Positions 34,401 to 59,527 of a stretch of DNA of 64,000 nucleotides are shown here, in pieces; the first letter of the stretch is position 1, and each line of letters begins with the position of its first letter. The stretch covers positions 13,666,343 through 13,730,342 of the forward strand of contig OZ022351.1 of the NCBI GenBank assembly GCA_963989245.1, read 5' to 3'. The position numbers were made by a program, and so were the translations under genes. Origin of the DNA: Nansenia antarctica (lineage: Eukaryota; Chordata; Actinopteri; Argentiniformes; Microstomatidae). A model generated the notes under the pieces. That model was not told the origin of the DNA. It searched no databases and saw only the letters and a list, made by a program, of their open reading frames with translations.

Positions 34401-35979
34401 ACCTTGGTTATGCCCACATCCAGGCTATATGATCATATTGAAGACCTCTGGAGTATTTACCTGGTACCATCATCTTGTTGCCTGACATATAGTACTGCTG
34501 ACCGCCATCGCTTGACTGTGTGGCGTACTGAATGGTGCTTGCATCAGATTGGGGAGCCCCTGTGTTGGACATGGTCAAAGGCTGCATGACCTGCATACCC
34601 TCAGCTCCTGAGTCGGAGAAATGGAAGGCACCTCCCGGAGTGAATGCAACTGAGGAGAACAGACACATTGAAGTAACAAACATTGTTACTTCAAGACATT
34701 GATAGCTTTGTTACCGTAACATTATTCAAGTTCCTGCAAGGACAGGCACGTATTCCACCTACATGCGGATTCACCGGCGTTGAATCCTGTTACAGTTACT
34801 GCTAAGATGCCGACTGAGGTGCCAAGACTCGGACTCGACTCGAGATTTAGGGACTCGACTACAACACTGACTTTGTGAAGTGTAAAATGAAGTGCAACAG
34901 TCATTTCAAATTCTGGCCTTAATATGTACTTTTCTTTCAAATTCCAACACTTCCCACTTTGGGAAAGACTTACTGTATTGGCCATCGTCGGTCTGATAAA
35001 CAGTTGTTGGGAAGTCACCGGCGGCTTCCTCTTCTACTTCTTGTTTCACCGCATCAGTTTGAGTCACAACTGATACATCTGATAACATCTCATTTTGAGT
35101 TTTTTTTCTAAAGAGAAACATACAATTGACCACAATTAGATGTTTACTTTTTATTCTACACTGTTTATTCATATCAAGGTAGAGTTGAGAAAATGTACTG
35201 ATGCTGACATTTCAGGTCTCATACCAATGTAATTTGACATTACAGTAATTTCGGTGATTACACAGACAGTTATCCTGCAATCTTAGAACCATATCTAAAC
35301 ATAACAATATCCGTATTCATGGACAGATTTCTGCATCTGTATTCTTGTTTTTGTTTTTTTCCCCAAAGCACAGCAGCCAATCACAGCCACCCTTAGCACA
35401 CCTTGCTCATCTCAAGTAAGGAGAATACAAGTGATGCATTCATTCATGAGGTCCTCGTTGAATTTTAAAACCTGTGTGATTGACCCCACTTGAGCAGCGA
35501 ACAGCAAGATTTTGTTCTCAAAACGTTGATCATGACTCGATTATCATTATTGAGGTAAATTGTTCAAAATGATTGTGATAAGTGTTTGTGTCCATATCGC
35601 CCAGCTAGAAAGGGTAAGGATAATATTTACCTGTATGGTCGTTTGGAGGAAAGCTCTCTCTTGTTGGGTTTGCTAGAAACATCCTGTTTTGCTCTTGTTG
35701 CATCCTGAAATTGTTTTCATTTTGATATAACAAATAACTGACACTCACAGTTCACCTTTTAAACAACTCATCTTATGGGCCAACATTTGTTATATCTTTA
35801 CAACCTAACTAGTGTCAGATAGTCATACAGCCAATCACACAATGTAAGCTGTGCTAACAATGGGTTGGGGGGAACTCAGGTATTAACTTCAGGTAAGGCT
35901 AAAACAAACTTCAAATTGTACTTTTGTTGAACTGCCAGGCTGCTCTTGAGTTTCAGAGTCCTCGTTCTCCATAGTTGTC
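31245..35979 (-). CDS. crem: cAMP-responsive element modulator (six coding exons)
   Basis: A CREB/ATF-family bZIP transcription factor that would bind CRE sites as a dimer in the nucleus. Exons in order: 35979-35922 (ATG at 35972), 35704-35631, 35107-34974, 34649-34461, 32621-32450 and 31401-31245. All have GT/AG borders and the phases join into 258 residues. The parts are: a short N-terminus (MENEDSETQEQPGSSTK), a reduced kinase-inducible region, the Q2-like activation region (TVYQTDDGQY, then LTMSNTGAP, TIQYATQSSDGGQQYY), the linker ASGDMSAYQLHTP, and a bZIP. Human CREM is longer, with a Q1 region not seen here. The family call rests on exon structure, the ASGDM..YQ and RLLKNR signatures, and the ccny-crem-cul2-pard3 order. 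Notable oddities are the missing PKA serine and a decayed alternative bZIP exon. A teleost a/b paralogue suffix cannot be assigned. Confidence 0.85.
31620..31753 (-). pseudogene. decayed crem alternative bZIP exon (DBD-I relic)
   Basis: The minus strand shows a CTTCCAG acceptor, then a sequence aligning to the canonical CREM DBD-I exon. In the splice frame the basic region reads NRVAPRECHRKMI and then stops. In a second frame the zipper KCLENCVAVLENQNKTLIEEL is almost perfect. In a third frame the family ending YCHKAE plus stop is preserved. Two or more indels and several basic-residue substitutions therefore disable it. It sits between the exon at 32450 and the working bZIP exon, exactly where the alternative exon lies in mammals. 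Confidence 0.85.
32450..32621 (-). CDS. crem: crem exon: P-box linker and start of basic region
   Basis: Acceptor TTCCCCAG, donor GTAGAC. It encodes ASGDMSAYQLHTP, an acidic/Gly-rich insert containing two GEKAEGEK-type repeats, and ATRKRQLRLLKNR, the beginning of the bZIP basic region. The GEKAEGEK duplication is not known to me from other CREM proteins. Confidence 0.9.
32622..34460 (-). other. crem intron; no ICER exon seen
   Basis: In mammals the intronic ICER promoter and start exon lie in this part of the gene. I searched the minus strand for a short ATG exon with a GT donor and for clustered TGACGTCA sites and saw only a single TGACGT-like half site near 32706. Nothing supports an ICER promoter here. 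Confidence 0.45.
33141..33209. repeat. (GA)n-rich microsatellite in crem intron
   Basis: GAGA tract with GGGA and GATA interruptions. Confidence 0.9.
34461..34649 (-). CDS. crem: crem exon: Q2-like activation region
   Basis: Acceptor TCTCCTCAG and donor GTAAAT. The encoded residues from AFTPGGAFHFSDSGAEG through LTMSNTGAP to YYMSGNKMMVP correspond to the glycine/glutamine-rich Q2 region of CREB/CREM proteins. Exon phases fit both neighbours. Confidence 0.9.
34974..35107 (-). CDS. crem: crem exon: second half of KID and YQT..GQY segment
   Basis: Acceptor CTCTTTAG and donor GTAAGT. It begins with an eight-A run and encodes KKTQNEMLSDVSVV, an acidic stretch (KQEVEEEAAG), and FPTTVYQTDDGQY. In CREM/CREB the corresponding start is the amphipathic KILNELSSDVPG helix that binds the KIX domain. 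Here the Ile-Leu pair is replaced by Lys-Thr. Confidence 0.88.
35631..35704 (-). CDS. crem: crem exon: first half of KID, PKA serine absent
   Basis: Acceptor AATTTCAG and donor GTAAAT. It encodes DATRAKQDVSSKPNKRELSS followed by KRPYR. The exon ends at the same place as the family exon (after the Tyr-Arg of RRPSYR), but the serine codon between Pro and Tyr is missing and the first Arg of the motif is Lys. Confidence 0.88.
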
Positions 35980-36601
35980 CTGTGAAGAACAATACATGAC
36001 ATTATATGTCAATCTTGAATTCAAAAAGAGAGATGTATTTATAACTAGCAAACACATATTAGTTTGCTATCAATCCTGTAATATTGCAGATCTATGTCCT
36101 GGGTGAATAAATTAACCCCAAGTAGTCTAACAGAGGCTTTAACCCAACTTCCCTCCGTTCCAACAGACTGTTAAGCCTAGATAGCTGTACTGACCAGAAC
36201 TAACTGAAGTGGATAGATAGGAAATACATTGCCATAACTATAACTATAACATCATAATGGGCTTTCTCCTTTTTAATCAGTGCAGGTGAGAGGGAGGAGG
36301 GGGTGTGTCTCTGTGAGCTGGATTGTTCAATTTAGCTAGCTAGTATGCTAGTAGCAGGCGAATGCAGGCTAGCGATCAGTTACATGAGTGGAAATAATAC
36401 TGTTATAATCTTGTTATTGTTATAATAATGTTACTAGATTAAAAAACAATGTAGTAATGACGGAATGGATCGTTTATCTGGCGCTAAAGTGGCGGATTAT
36501 CGAGGTATATATATCGTTTTGCTAGCTAACTTACCAGCTGTTCGTGTTATGTTGCTAGGGTTGCAGATTTTTGGTCTGATTTCAAAATCACCCAACAATC
36601 A

Positions 36602-36609
36602 CGACGTCA
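36602..36609. promoter_or_regulatory. CRE-like site upstream of crem
   Basis: CGACGTCA differs by one base from the palindromic CRE TGACGTCA and lies about 630 bases upstream of the first coding crem exon. CREM genes are known to be autoregulated through CREs. This single site is only suggestive. Confidence 0.25.
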
Positions 36610-36850
36610 GATCTGATCTTCTCTGGTCTGTCAGATGCCAAAGGAGCCCGGGGACATGTGATGTGATCACCGATCATTAATCAGCTGTGTTTACGCAGGG
36701 CAACGACACAGGCGCTACTAAAAATGTGCAGCTCGACGTCTAACCGTAAGTATTCTAACCAACCGTATTTATTCAAAAAACGACAATGGTCATATGCGCA
36801 TGATATGTTGGGCAGAGAGCTAACTGACTTGGAACGTTGCGTTTGTACAT

Positions 36851-37176
36851 CGCGAGCTCAGAATGATAAGGTTCTATCTCCGTTTAGAATGATAAGGTTC
36901 TATCTCCGTTTAGAATGATAAGGTTCTATCTCCGTTTAGAATGATAAGGTTCTATCTCCGTTTAGGGTAGTTCAGAGATATTGAGCGTCAACGTTTTTAC
37001 ATTCCATTATGTTTTGTGAGATGGAACCTTTGTATTTTATGAATTACTAACTCAAAAATGTCAACATTTTAAAAATAACACCACACAGGCATTAATAAAC
37101 ACCTAATGGATCAGATTATGTAAAAAACTCAATTTTGACAAAAATGGAGATAGAACCTTATAATTCTAACGTCACG
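36851..37176 (+). mobile_element. MITE family M1, copy C, with amplified 26-bp end
   Basis: The family body and right end (CTTATAATTCTAACGTCACG) are intact. At the left end the terminal motif AGAATGATAAGGTTCTATCT plus CCGTTT is present four times in tandem (36860-36964). Confidence 0.9.
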
Positions 37177-37419
37177 ACATGGCATGCGTTGGGTTGGACA
37201 GGACATACATATCCATGGCCTAATAAAATCTCTCTCTATATATGTGACACATTCTAATGCTTTGGTCCTCATATTGGGATCTGATGGAATGATCGGACTT
37301 TTCTTTCGAAAAAAATAATGTCAATACATTTCTGTGTTGTTGAAAATCAATGACACACTCGCTAGTCAACTAACACAGCTTGTTTTGTGAGCCTGATAAC
37401 AATGTAAAGTAGTATTATG

Positions 37420-38945
37420 AATGAATGAATGGTCTTTATTGTCATTAATACAGTACAGGTACCATACAACGACATTTAGGAGGGGGGGCTCCCCTGGTGC
37501 TAGGAAAAAGACTAAAAACAAGAGGGCCAAGGGTAAAAATAAAAAAGGGAAAAGAGCTGGTTTACATAAATAAAGGCTATGTACACTATCTGCTATACTA
37601 TACTACTATACTATACAATAAAACACTGTGCTGTACTCTATGCTATGCTATAAATATCCTAACTTTTCCTATATATCTGAACCTTATGTACACAAGGGTT
37701 GTCATATTGCACATAGTATTGTTGCACATTCATTTAAAAGTGTCGCAGTTAGCAGGTTTGAAATGTTCACAGTTGTATTTCAATATTGCACTTGTGTTTT
37801 ACAATCTAGTAGCTGCCATCAAGTTGTCTAGATTGTCCAGGGCCTAGAACCTAGGTCTTTGCTGTGTTCAGGGCCTGGATGGCCCTGGGGTAGAAGCTGA
37901 GCTTCAGTCTATTTGTCCTTGCGGACATGGTCCTGAACCGCCTGCCTGAGGGCAGCCTAACAAAGTGTTTGTTCCCAGGGTGGGATGGGTCTCTGGAGAT
38001 CTTGGAGGCCTTCCTGAGGCAGCGTGTGTTGTACAGCTCTTCCAGAGAGGGGAGGGGGGCGCCGATGATCTTCTGGGCCGATCTCACGACTCTCTGTAGC
38101 GCTTTCCTCTCTGCGGCTGTGCAGCTGGAGAACCACACGCAAATGCAGTAGGTGAGGATGCTCTCCACTGTGCAGCGATAGAAAGTCACAAGCAGCTCCT
38201 GTCTGAGGTGGTATTTCCTGAGGACTCTCAGGAAGTAGAGCCGCTGTTGTGCCTTCTTGATGATGGCTGCTGTGTTGGTCCTCCAGGACAGGTCATCCTG
38301 TATGTGCACCCCCAGGAATCGGAGGGTTGAGACTCTCTCCACGCTCTCTCCGTCGACGAGCAGGGGCTGGATCTCAGATTTTTTCCTCCTGAAGTCCACG
38401 ATGATTTCCTGGGTCTTTAGCTGGTTTAGCAGCAGGTTGTTAACCTTGCACAGCTTGCCCAGCTGCTCCACCTCATCCCTGTACGCCGCCTCGTCCCCCC
38501 CCGAGATGCAGCCCACCACGGTGGTGTCGTCTGCAAACTTTATGATGGAGTTGCTGGGGTGGACGGGGGTGAAGTCGTAGGTGTAGAGGTTGTAGAGGAT
38601 TGGGCTCAGCACGCAGCCCTGGGGGGACCCAGTGCTGAGTCTGAGGGCTGTGGAGGTGTGGGAGCCCACCCGCACTCTCTGGGGGCGGTCAGACAGGAAG
38701 TCCTTGATCCATGCGCAGATGGAGTGTGATAGTCCCAGGTCTAGTAGTTTGGTCACTAGCCTGTCTGGAAGGATAGTGTTGAAAGCAGAGTCCACCAGTC
38801 CACAAAGAGCAGTCTCGCGTAGCTGTTCCCCCTCTCCAGGTGGGATAGAGTGGAGTGGAGTGGAGAGTCGTCGCGATGGCGTCCTCTGTGGACCTGTGGG
38901 CTCTGTAGGCGAACTGGTATGGATTCTTTTTTATAGTTAACTTGG
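37420..38945 (-). mobile_element. CR1/L2-like LINE, 5'-truncated
   Basis: The minus strand holds the C-terminal half of a non-LTR retrotransposon. It ends at a short (TTCA)n tail (37420-37433), the typical 3' end of this group, preceded by a TTTATTGTCATTAATACAG-type 3' segment. The 5' end is lost near 38945. One frameshift separates the upstream part (YARLLFVD) from the main frame. Confidence 0.88.
37851..38795 (-). pseudogene. LINE reverse transcriptase fragment
   Basis: The 314-residue open frame covers the end of a reverse transcriptase: FNTILPDRLVTKL, the GSPQGCVLSPILYNLYTYDF motif, the catalytic FADDTTVVG, the LRFLGVHI motif, and the C-terminal domain ending LPSGRRFRTMSARTNRLKLS, which is typical of fish CR1/L2-type elements. 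The endonuclease and the first half of the reverse transcriptase are absent, so it is a dead-on-arrival copy, although its frame is still open. Confidence 0.88.
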
Positions 38946-38965
38946 TAGCAGTGGGGATTACTCAC

Positions 38966-40229
38966 CCAATCTATTGAGTTACAGTATTTGGCTTGACTGG
39001 CGAGTTTGTGTTGTGATTCTCAACGTTGAAACATAGTTCTGTTCAAAAGAAAAGTCAGAACATGTTGATTGGTTGCAGACATGCGGACCAAATGATCAGA
39101 CTGTGTCACATAGATCCTAAATCTTACTATTCAGATTTGGCTGAATGCCATGCGGATGTGTTACCACTTCATTTGTGCATGTTCAGAGATATAATTTATA
39201 TAATAATATGACTTCAGATTAATCACTCCATATTTCTCAAATTGATTAATATCTTTTGGGGGGGGCGATGGAATTATGGTCAACTACAGTGAGAGCATTG
39301 CAAGTGTTTGAATGCTTGCTAACGCTTTTAGTGCAATGTATATATAAATAGAAAGAAAATGAATATATATGAATATATTTATATATGTATTTTAAAAAAC
39401 ACGTTTTAAAATAGGATGTTTTGACATAGACTGACATCAACCAACTGTAGATAAATATGAAAATGACAGACAAACATGAGAATAACAACATGGCATGTGT
39501 GAAATCAGTTCACATTACAATCCAATACCCACAACTTTATCTGTTTCCACTGAGTTATACCGACTTGGGAATGCAGTGACGTTGGACTAGACCCAAAGTC
39601 CAGCAAGTAAAATCAAACAGATATTAAGATATAGACCTACATCTCTCCCTAAACCTAATTTACAGTATGCGATATGCAATTATAATATCACAATACGCGA
39701 TTTGCTCTGACAGTTAGCAAATAGGTACCCGTAGCTTTACGCCTATACCATTCTGAAATGGGGATGGCATTTCTACACAGTGTTGTTTTACACGTGCTTT
39801 CTAATCGCTTTTACCTGTATTATTGACATATCACATGAAACGTTTTTCTCTACATAATTCCCGTTGATCTTTCCTGCTTTTTTGTAATAATTCCCAAGTA
39901 ATTGCAAAATACAGAGCCATGGCAGTGATGTACACCCCTCCAGCTGATAGTTAAGTTGTTCCAGGAGGTAGGGTAATGGAAGACCTGTAAGCGAAATCGT
40001 CAAGCCTTTGACAGCGGAGGAACTTGGAGTTTTTAAATAACATCAACATATCGGACCAGAGGTATGGACCTTTCACAAACCTTCGCGTAACCTTGTTAAC
40101 GTATTTGTGTGAACAACGATACAACGTTGCGCCGTTGTTGTCAGTGGAAATGTCAGAAAGTCATCGGGGCTAGGAGGCTCACACAGGCTAGCTCGTACCA
40201 GCTAGCTAGCGGCTAACTCACTCACACAC
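38966..40229. other. crem-cul2 interval, AT-rich
   Basis: No exon or element recognised. The divergent arrangement means the cul2 promoter and its non-coding first exon should lie to the right of here, probably between about 40.0 and 41.5 kb, but I could not fix a start site. Confidence 0.4.
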
Positions 40230-40458
40230 TGTTCGGAATGGCATACTAGCATACTACTCATACTAGATATGACGTAGATTTTGAGTATGCAGTGCGTTCA
40301 CACTGTAGATTATGTGAAATTTGAGTATGCGAGAAATGTGTACTAGATTTTCGGTCGGCTGGTATTCGCATACTTATTATGAATTTAGTAAGCAGTATGC
40401 AGTATATATTCATTGAGTATGCTAGTATGCAGTATGCTAGTATGCCATTTCGAACACA
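40230..40458. mobile_element. palindromic MITE, about 230 bp
   Basis: The left end TGTTCGGAATGGCATACTAG is mirrored by the right end CTAGTATGCCATTTCGAACA. The interior is rich in GAGTATGC/GCATACT echoes and non-coding. Confidence 0.8.
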
Positions 40459-41529
40459 GCCACAGACAGACGGAGGCTACATTGTAACATCGGAGCTGCA
40501 GACAGCGATCACCAGTGCTTTAGACTAGCTTGCTCTGTATTTTAGCTAGCTATTGCTACTCCTTACCTATGGTCGGGTTAGCTAGCTAGCTAGTAGTATT
40601 ACAAGTCACCGTTTAAGCGATTTGACTCGACATGAGTTTAATGATCAGGAGGAATGTGTAATGTTGTAATGTTTAGTTCTCTGTTGCTGGCTTAGCAGTC
40701 TGGAATGACGAATGAAACGGAGAGCTACGTGCTAACCTAGGCCTTCCCTAGACAGACACTTGCGGGATGAACTAAAGATTGACTGTCGTGAAAGTCATCT
40801 TCCTCCCTGTGACAGTTCAACTAGCTGGTGTCATTATCATGTATGAATAATGCAGATTGCATCGTTGTACATACACAGATAAAGCTGTACTCTAGTTATA
40901 TGACAGAGACTGGTGATTGTTGACACTGTCAGTCAGCCTAGAAACCCGTGAGTTTGGATCATTGATGGTCCTCGAGATGTCTAACCATCTGATATGTCAT
41001 TTAATAGACCATTTGTATTTTTCGATGCAGAATAGTAGTTAGCTACATCAACCTGTTCTTGTGCATGATAGGGCCTAAATAGCTGTCTGATTGCTAAGAT
41101 TGTTATGATTGGCTACATTCACAAGCCATTCATTGTCAAATTAATGTCACTTCTCATCACAATCACATAACAGCACTTGGAGTGTTATTTATTCTGGTCA
41201 TTTCTGCAATGCACATGTATGTTGCGAATGTTGTTCATATTTGGAGACAATTCAGTTGATTTATCCCAATAACAAGAGCTACAAGAGTAAGGACACTCAT
41301 TTTTATCTTCTGATTTTAGTTTAATTTAATTTAATTTAATTTAATTTCCAAGGGGTTACTTTATTATATATAATTGTTTACTCTACTGCTCTAACATGAT
41401 TTTTTTTGTTAGTGTATTTTGGTTTGCGATTGCGACAGTATATGGTTACTTTGTTATAATATTATTGTAATGTCCGATGGAACTAACGAAAAATGTTCCC
41501 TCTTTCCAGCCTAAAGAAGAAGTCATACA

Positions 41530-55986
<14,457 letters not shown>

Positions 55987-56560
55987 AGAAGGCCCCACCG
56001 CCGCAGGTTAAGCAAAGAACGGAGACCATTCATTTATTTTTCGGCTGTCGCTGTCTCAGCGTGCTCTCGTGGGATGAAGCAGGACTGTGCCTCCATCTTG
56101 GAAAATGGCCACTGAGTCATGCCAGACAGCCAACAAACACCTCCCTGGCCCAGACCCCCCCCCCCATCCCCCCCGCCCCCCACACACACCTACTCCCATC
56201 TGATTTTATGCTGTTTACAACATCACCAGTGCCACGCACCTGTGCGTCAATGAAAAATGCCTATAGCTATCCGAGCGCAAAGCTGATAATACATTTTTAG
56301 TCGACTTAACCGAAAAAAATGGGGGAAAGAGCGAGTGAGCTGTGACATTGATGACATGTTGGAGACTAGACGGAGACCATGCTTTCTTTTCTCACGTTTG
56401 CAGTTGTTGTGTGTTTTTTCTTTTTTTAAATGTTAGAAAAAATATTGTAATAAAACCGGTATACTGATAATTGTATCTACTTTAAAAATGTAAAGACAAA
56501 AACAAATTGAGGTGACAAACATGATCCTGCTGCTTGTCAAATAAAAAAAATTAAAAAACA
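55987..56560 (+). other. cul2: cul2 3' untranslated region (approximate)
   Basis: No splice signals follow the stop codon. Two AATAAA signals (56449-56454 and 56540-56545) mark probable cleavage regions, giving a 3' UTR of about 480-570 bases. Confidence 0.65.
56449..56454 (+). promoter_or_regulatory. cul2 poly(A) signal, proximal
   Basis: AATAAA in an AT-rich context about 460 bases after the stop codon. A second AATAAA follows at 56540. Confidence 0.6.
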
Positions 56561-56599
56561 ATGTTTTTTTTTGGTAAATATTTAAAATGAGTGTGTGTC

Positions 56600-58533
56600 A
56601 CTGTGATGATCATTTGAGAGCAATTGGATATGTTGTCAGTATTAATAATAAGTAGTGCAGTACCTGGAAATGTGTGTGGTAGGACTACTGGATTGTTGTC
56701 ATCAGCCTAGCCTTCTGGACTCCAGACCCGTCGTGCAGAACTGTTCATTGATATGAATCCAGCAAAATGTTCACAGACCACACAGTTATTGTGCAAGAGA
56801 AGCTTTAGAATAAGTAGCAGGTACTAAGAGTAAATGGGGACATTGAAATACTGTATATTGATGGAAATACCATCCTACCATAATATGCCATTATTAGTAG
56901 CTATGGAATTTGATGGCCTTTTAGATTTGTACTTGTGCAGTTTTTTGACAAAATGTAATGTTCAATACTGTTAGCAGGTCCTGTTTAAGTCCAGCTGCAG
57001 TGATATTCCCCAATCACTCATAGCAGGCAAACATGCACATGTCATGTCCAGATGTGCTCCCTCCATGGGCCGTGTCCTACATCTGTCTGCTGCCCAACCA
57101 AGTCCATTATAACTGCCATTTGGACAACATCATGTGGCTGGATTACGTTCAATAATCTTGTTCAATCATGTTTTAAACACATGTACACTGGTGAAGAGGA
57201 ATAACATAAGTAGTGTGTATGAACAGCTCATGTTTGGGTATAGGTCAGCCACCCCTCAGACAAGCATTAAGCAACACGTGTACACATATAATTAAGAGAT
57301 TCCATGCCTTCTGTAGGCGTTCAAAGTTGTGTTCAAACGTGGAGGTTTATGGTAGGCCTGCACTTTCTGCTGTAGGCAGTAGTTTATAAACAAATAAACA
57401 GCCAAATAACAAATATACAGTAGAGGCCAAAAGTTTGAACACACCTTCTCATTCAATGCGTTTCCTTTATTTTCATGACTATTTGGTACATTGTAGATTC
57501 TCACTGAAGGCATCAAAACTATGAATGAACACATGTGGAATGATGTACTTAACAAAAAAGTGTGAAATAACTCTAAATATGTCTTATATTTTAGATTCCT
57601 CAAAGTAGCCACCCTTTACTTTTTTGTTGTTAATAAAATAAAATAAAATTGTTGTTAATAAAATATATAATAATAATATTAAATATATATATATATAATA
57701 ACATATTATTATTACCACATATTATATTTAATATATTTTATTAACAACAAAAAAGCAAAGGGTGGCTACTTTGAGGAATCTAAAATACAAGACATATTTA
57801 GAGTTATTTCACACTTTTTTGTTAAGTACATCATTCCACATGTGTTCATTCATAGTTTTGATGCCTTCAGTGAGAATCTACAATGTAAATAGTCATGAAA
57901 ATAAAGGAAACACATTGAATGAGAAGGTGTGTCCAAACTTTTGGCCTGTACTGTATACCCAACCAAAATAACAAGGTATACATAATATAGTTTAAGCTTA
58001 GCCTAGATGTTTTGGGACCATCAATGATTAATCAATAACACGAGATCACATGAATAGTCTGGACGTTTGCCATTAAAAAAACAAATAAAAATAGGCTCCA
58101 CTATGATCAGAGAAATAAATGATCGGCGAAATAAACAGCATTTATTTATCTTTTCTAAATATACGTTAGGCTACACACAATTGGTCTCAATGTCTGAGCT
58201 CTCTCTCCAGTATGGGATCTACAGAAAGGGGGATTGGGAAGTTTCGGTGAGTGAGTCACCACTGGAGGAGACGCCACCCAGCATCAGATCAGCTCTGTGC
58301 TGCCTGGCTCCCAACGTCAAGCGACACGATCGAGGAATATATCTCCACATTTCAGTGAAACAGGTGGTCTGAAACGTTCATAACGTACGATATGAGGATT
58401 ATTAATGCCATCCGCTCTTTTGGGAATACAATATATTTGACCGCCAAATGAAATTAAATGACTACTAGAACATCTCTTCTTCAAAGTAGCGATACACCTC
58501 AACTGCTCAACTGAGGGACATCGGAAAGTTACT
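56600..58533. other. cul2-pard3 intergenic interval
   Basis: Contains the fold-back element at 57416-57955 and the presumed pard3 5' flank (58.1-58.5 kb). No other exon seen. Confidence 0.5.
57416..57955. mobile_element. 540-bp Tc1-like fold-back element
   Basis: It starts TACAGTAGAGGCCAAAAGTT and ends AACTTTTGGCCTGTACTGTA. The two arms (57416 to about 57638 and about 57742 to 57955) are reverse complements at about 95%, flanking an AT-rich centre with TAATA/ATATAT runs. Both arms carry the same short open frame mirrored on opposite strands (MATLRNLKYKTYLELFHTF). The arm sequence is that of a Tc1-like transposon terminal region widespread in fish; the transposase gene is absent. Confidence 0.88.
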
Positions 58534-58653
58534 ATGAAAGTGACAGTGTGTTTCGGGAGGACCAGGGTGGTCGTGCCGTGTGGCAATGGGAATATTCCAG
58601 TGCATAGTCTGATCGAACAAGCGGCTATGAGATACAAAAAAGCGATCGCCAAG
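58534..58653 (+). CDS. pard3: partitioning-defective 3 (Par-3), coding exon 1
   Basis: The ATG at 58534 opens a 40-codon exon, MKVTVCFGRTRVVVPCGNGN, then HSLIEQAAMRYKKAIAK, ending exactly at a GTAAGA donor. This is the start of the N-terminal oligomerisation (CR1/NTD) domain of Par-3, the polarity scaffold that forms filaments and assembles with Par-6 and aPKC at tight junctions. The Val-Thr-Val-Cys-Phe-Gly start and the R-V-V-V-P-C-G motif are highly characteristic. I could not find the following exon in the remaining 5.3 kb, in line with a long first intron. The neighbour cul2 supports the identity; a pard3b paralogue is less likely. Confidence 0.93.
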
Positions 58654-59278
58654 GTAAGACCCCTAATGTTCATTTTTTTGTTGTTGCATTTTTTTTGCGC
58701 CATGACTGTCTCTGTCTCTGCTCTGCGGTAACACTGGAGCATGGCTCAATATGGCGCTTTTCTTGGAGAAAGAAAGGGAAAGAAAGAGGGAATTCTGAAC
58801 AAAACAATCACACTGGGTTTAATGATCGATCGGTCAACTTTGATTGACATGAAGTGGTTTACTAAACGATAGATGAGATCGCTTTATAAGCATGGAAGAA
58901 CCGAATGCTGGATGTGCCTGCCCAAGTCCAGGGGAAGGAACATGTAATGGCATATGCATGAATCATGGCCAAAATGTCTCTAAATGCAATAGGTTGGAGA
59001 ATAATTTGTAGTCTAACTTCAACATTGAAACATCGTATCACGACTTGACAGCTCGATTTGCAACATTGTTGCAATCTTTCGGGTTGATTAACACTTAACA
59101 CGTCAAACACGACGTGATCCTTGTGCTCCAGGTACTATTTACTATCATGTGAAGCGTGGGTCTCATTTCAGTAAGTTCTACAATTATATTTTTTCTGCAA
59201 TGGTTGTGTTGTGGTGGCACACATACTCAACAGACACTCAAGTGTTTTGGCTTTCATTGGAACATAATGTTGTCAAAT

Positions 59279-59527
59279 CGTGAGCGTAGAATGATAAGGT
59301 TCTATCTCCGTTTAGGGTAGTTCAGAGATATTGAGCGTCAACGTTTTTACATTCCATTATGTTCTGTGAGATGGAACCTTTGTATTTTATGAATTACTAA
59401 CTCAAAAATGTCAACATTTAAAAAAATAACACCACACAGGCATTAATAAACACCTAATGGATCAGATTATGTAAAAAACTCAATTTTGACAAAAATGGAG
59501 ATAGAACCTTATAATTCTAACGTCACG
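59279..59527 (+). mobile_element. MITE family M1, copy E
   Basis: It starts TCGTGAGCGTAGAATGATAA and ends CTTATAATTCTAACGTCACG. The internal GGTAGTTCAGAGATATTGAG and CACCACACAGGCATTAAT are the same as in copy C. It is the most complete undisrupted copy. Confidence 0.9.

Noticed and set aside
32622..34460. An intronic ICER-type promoter and exon in crem
   Set aside because: No cluster of CRE sites and no suitable short ATG exon with a GT donor in the right phase was seen.
37851..38795. Open reverse transcriptase frame as a host or defence-type RT
   Set aside because: The motifs, the TTCA-type tail and 5' truncation are those of an ordinary fish LINE copy.
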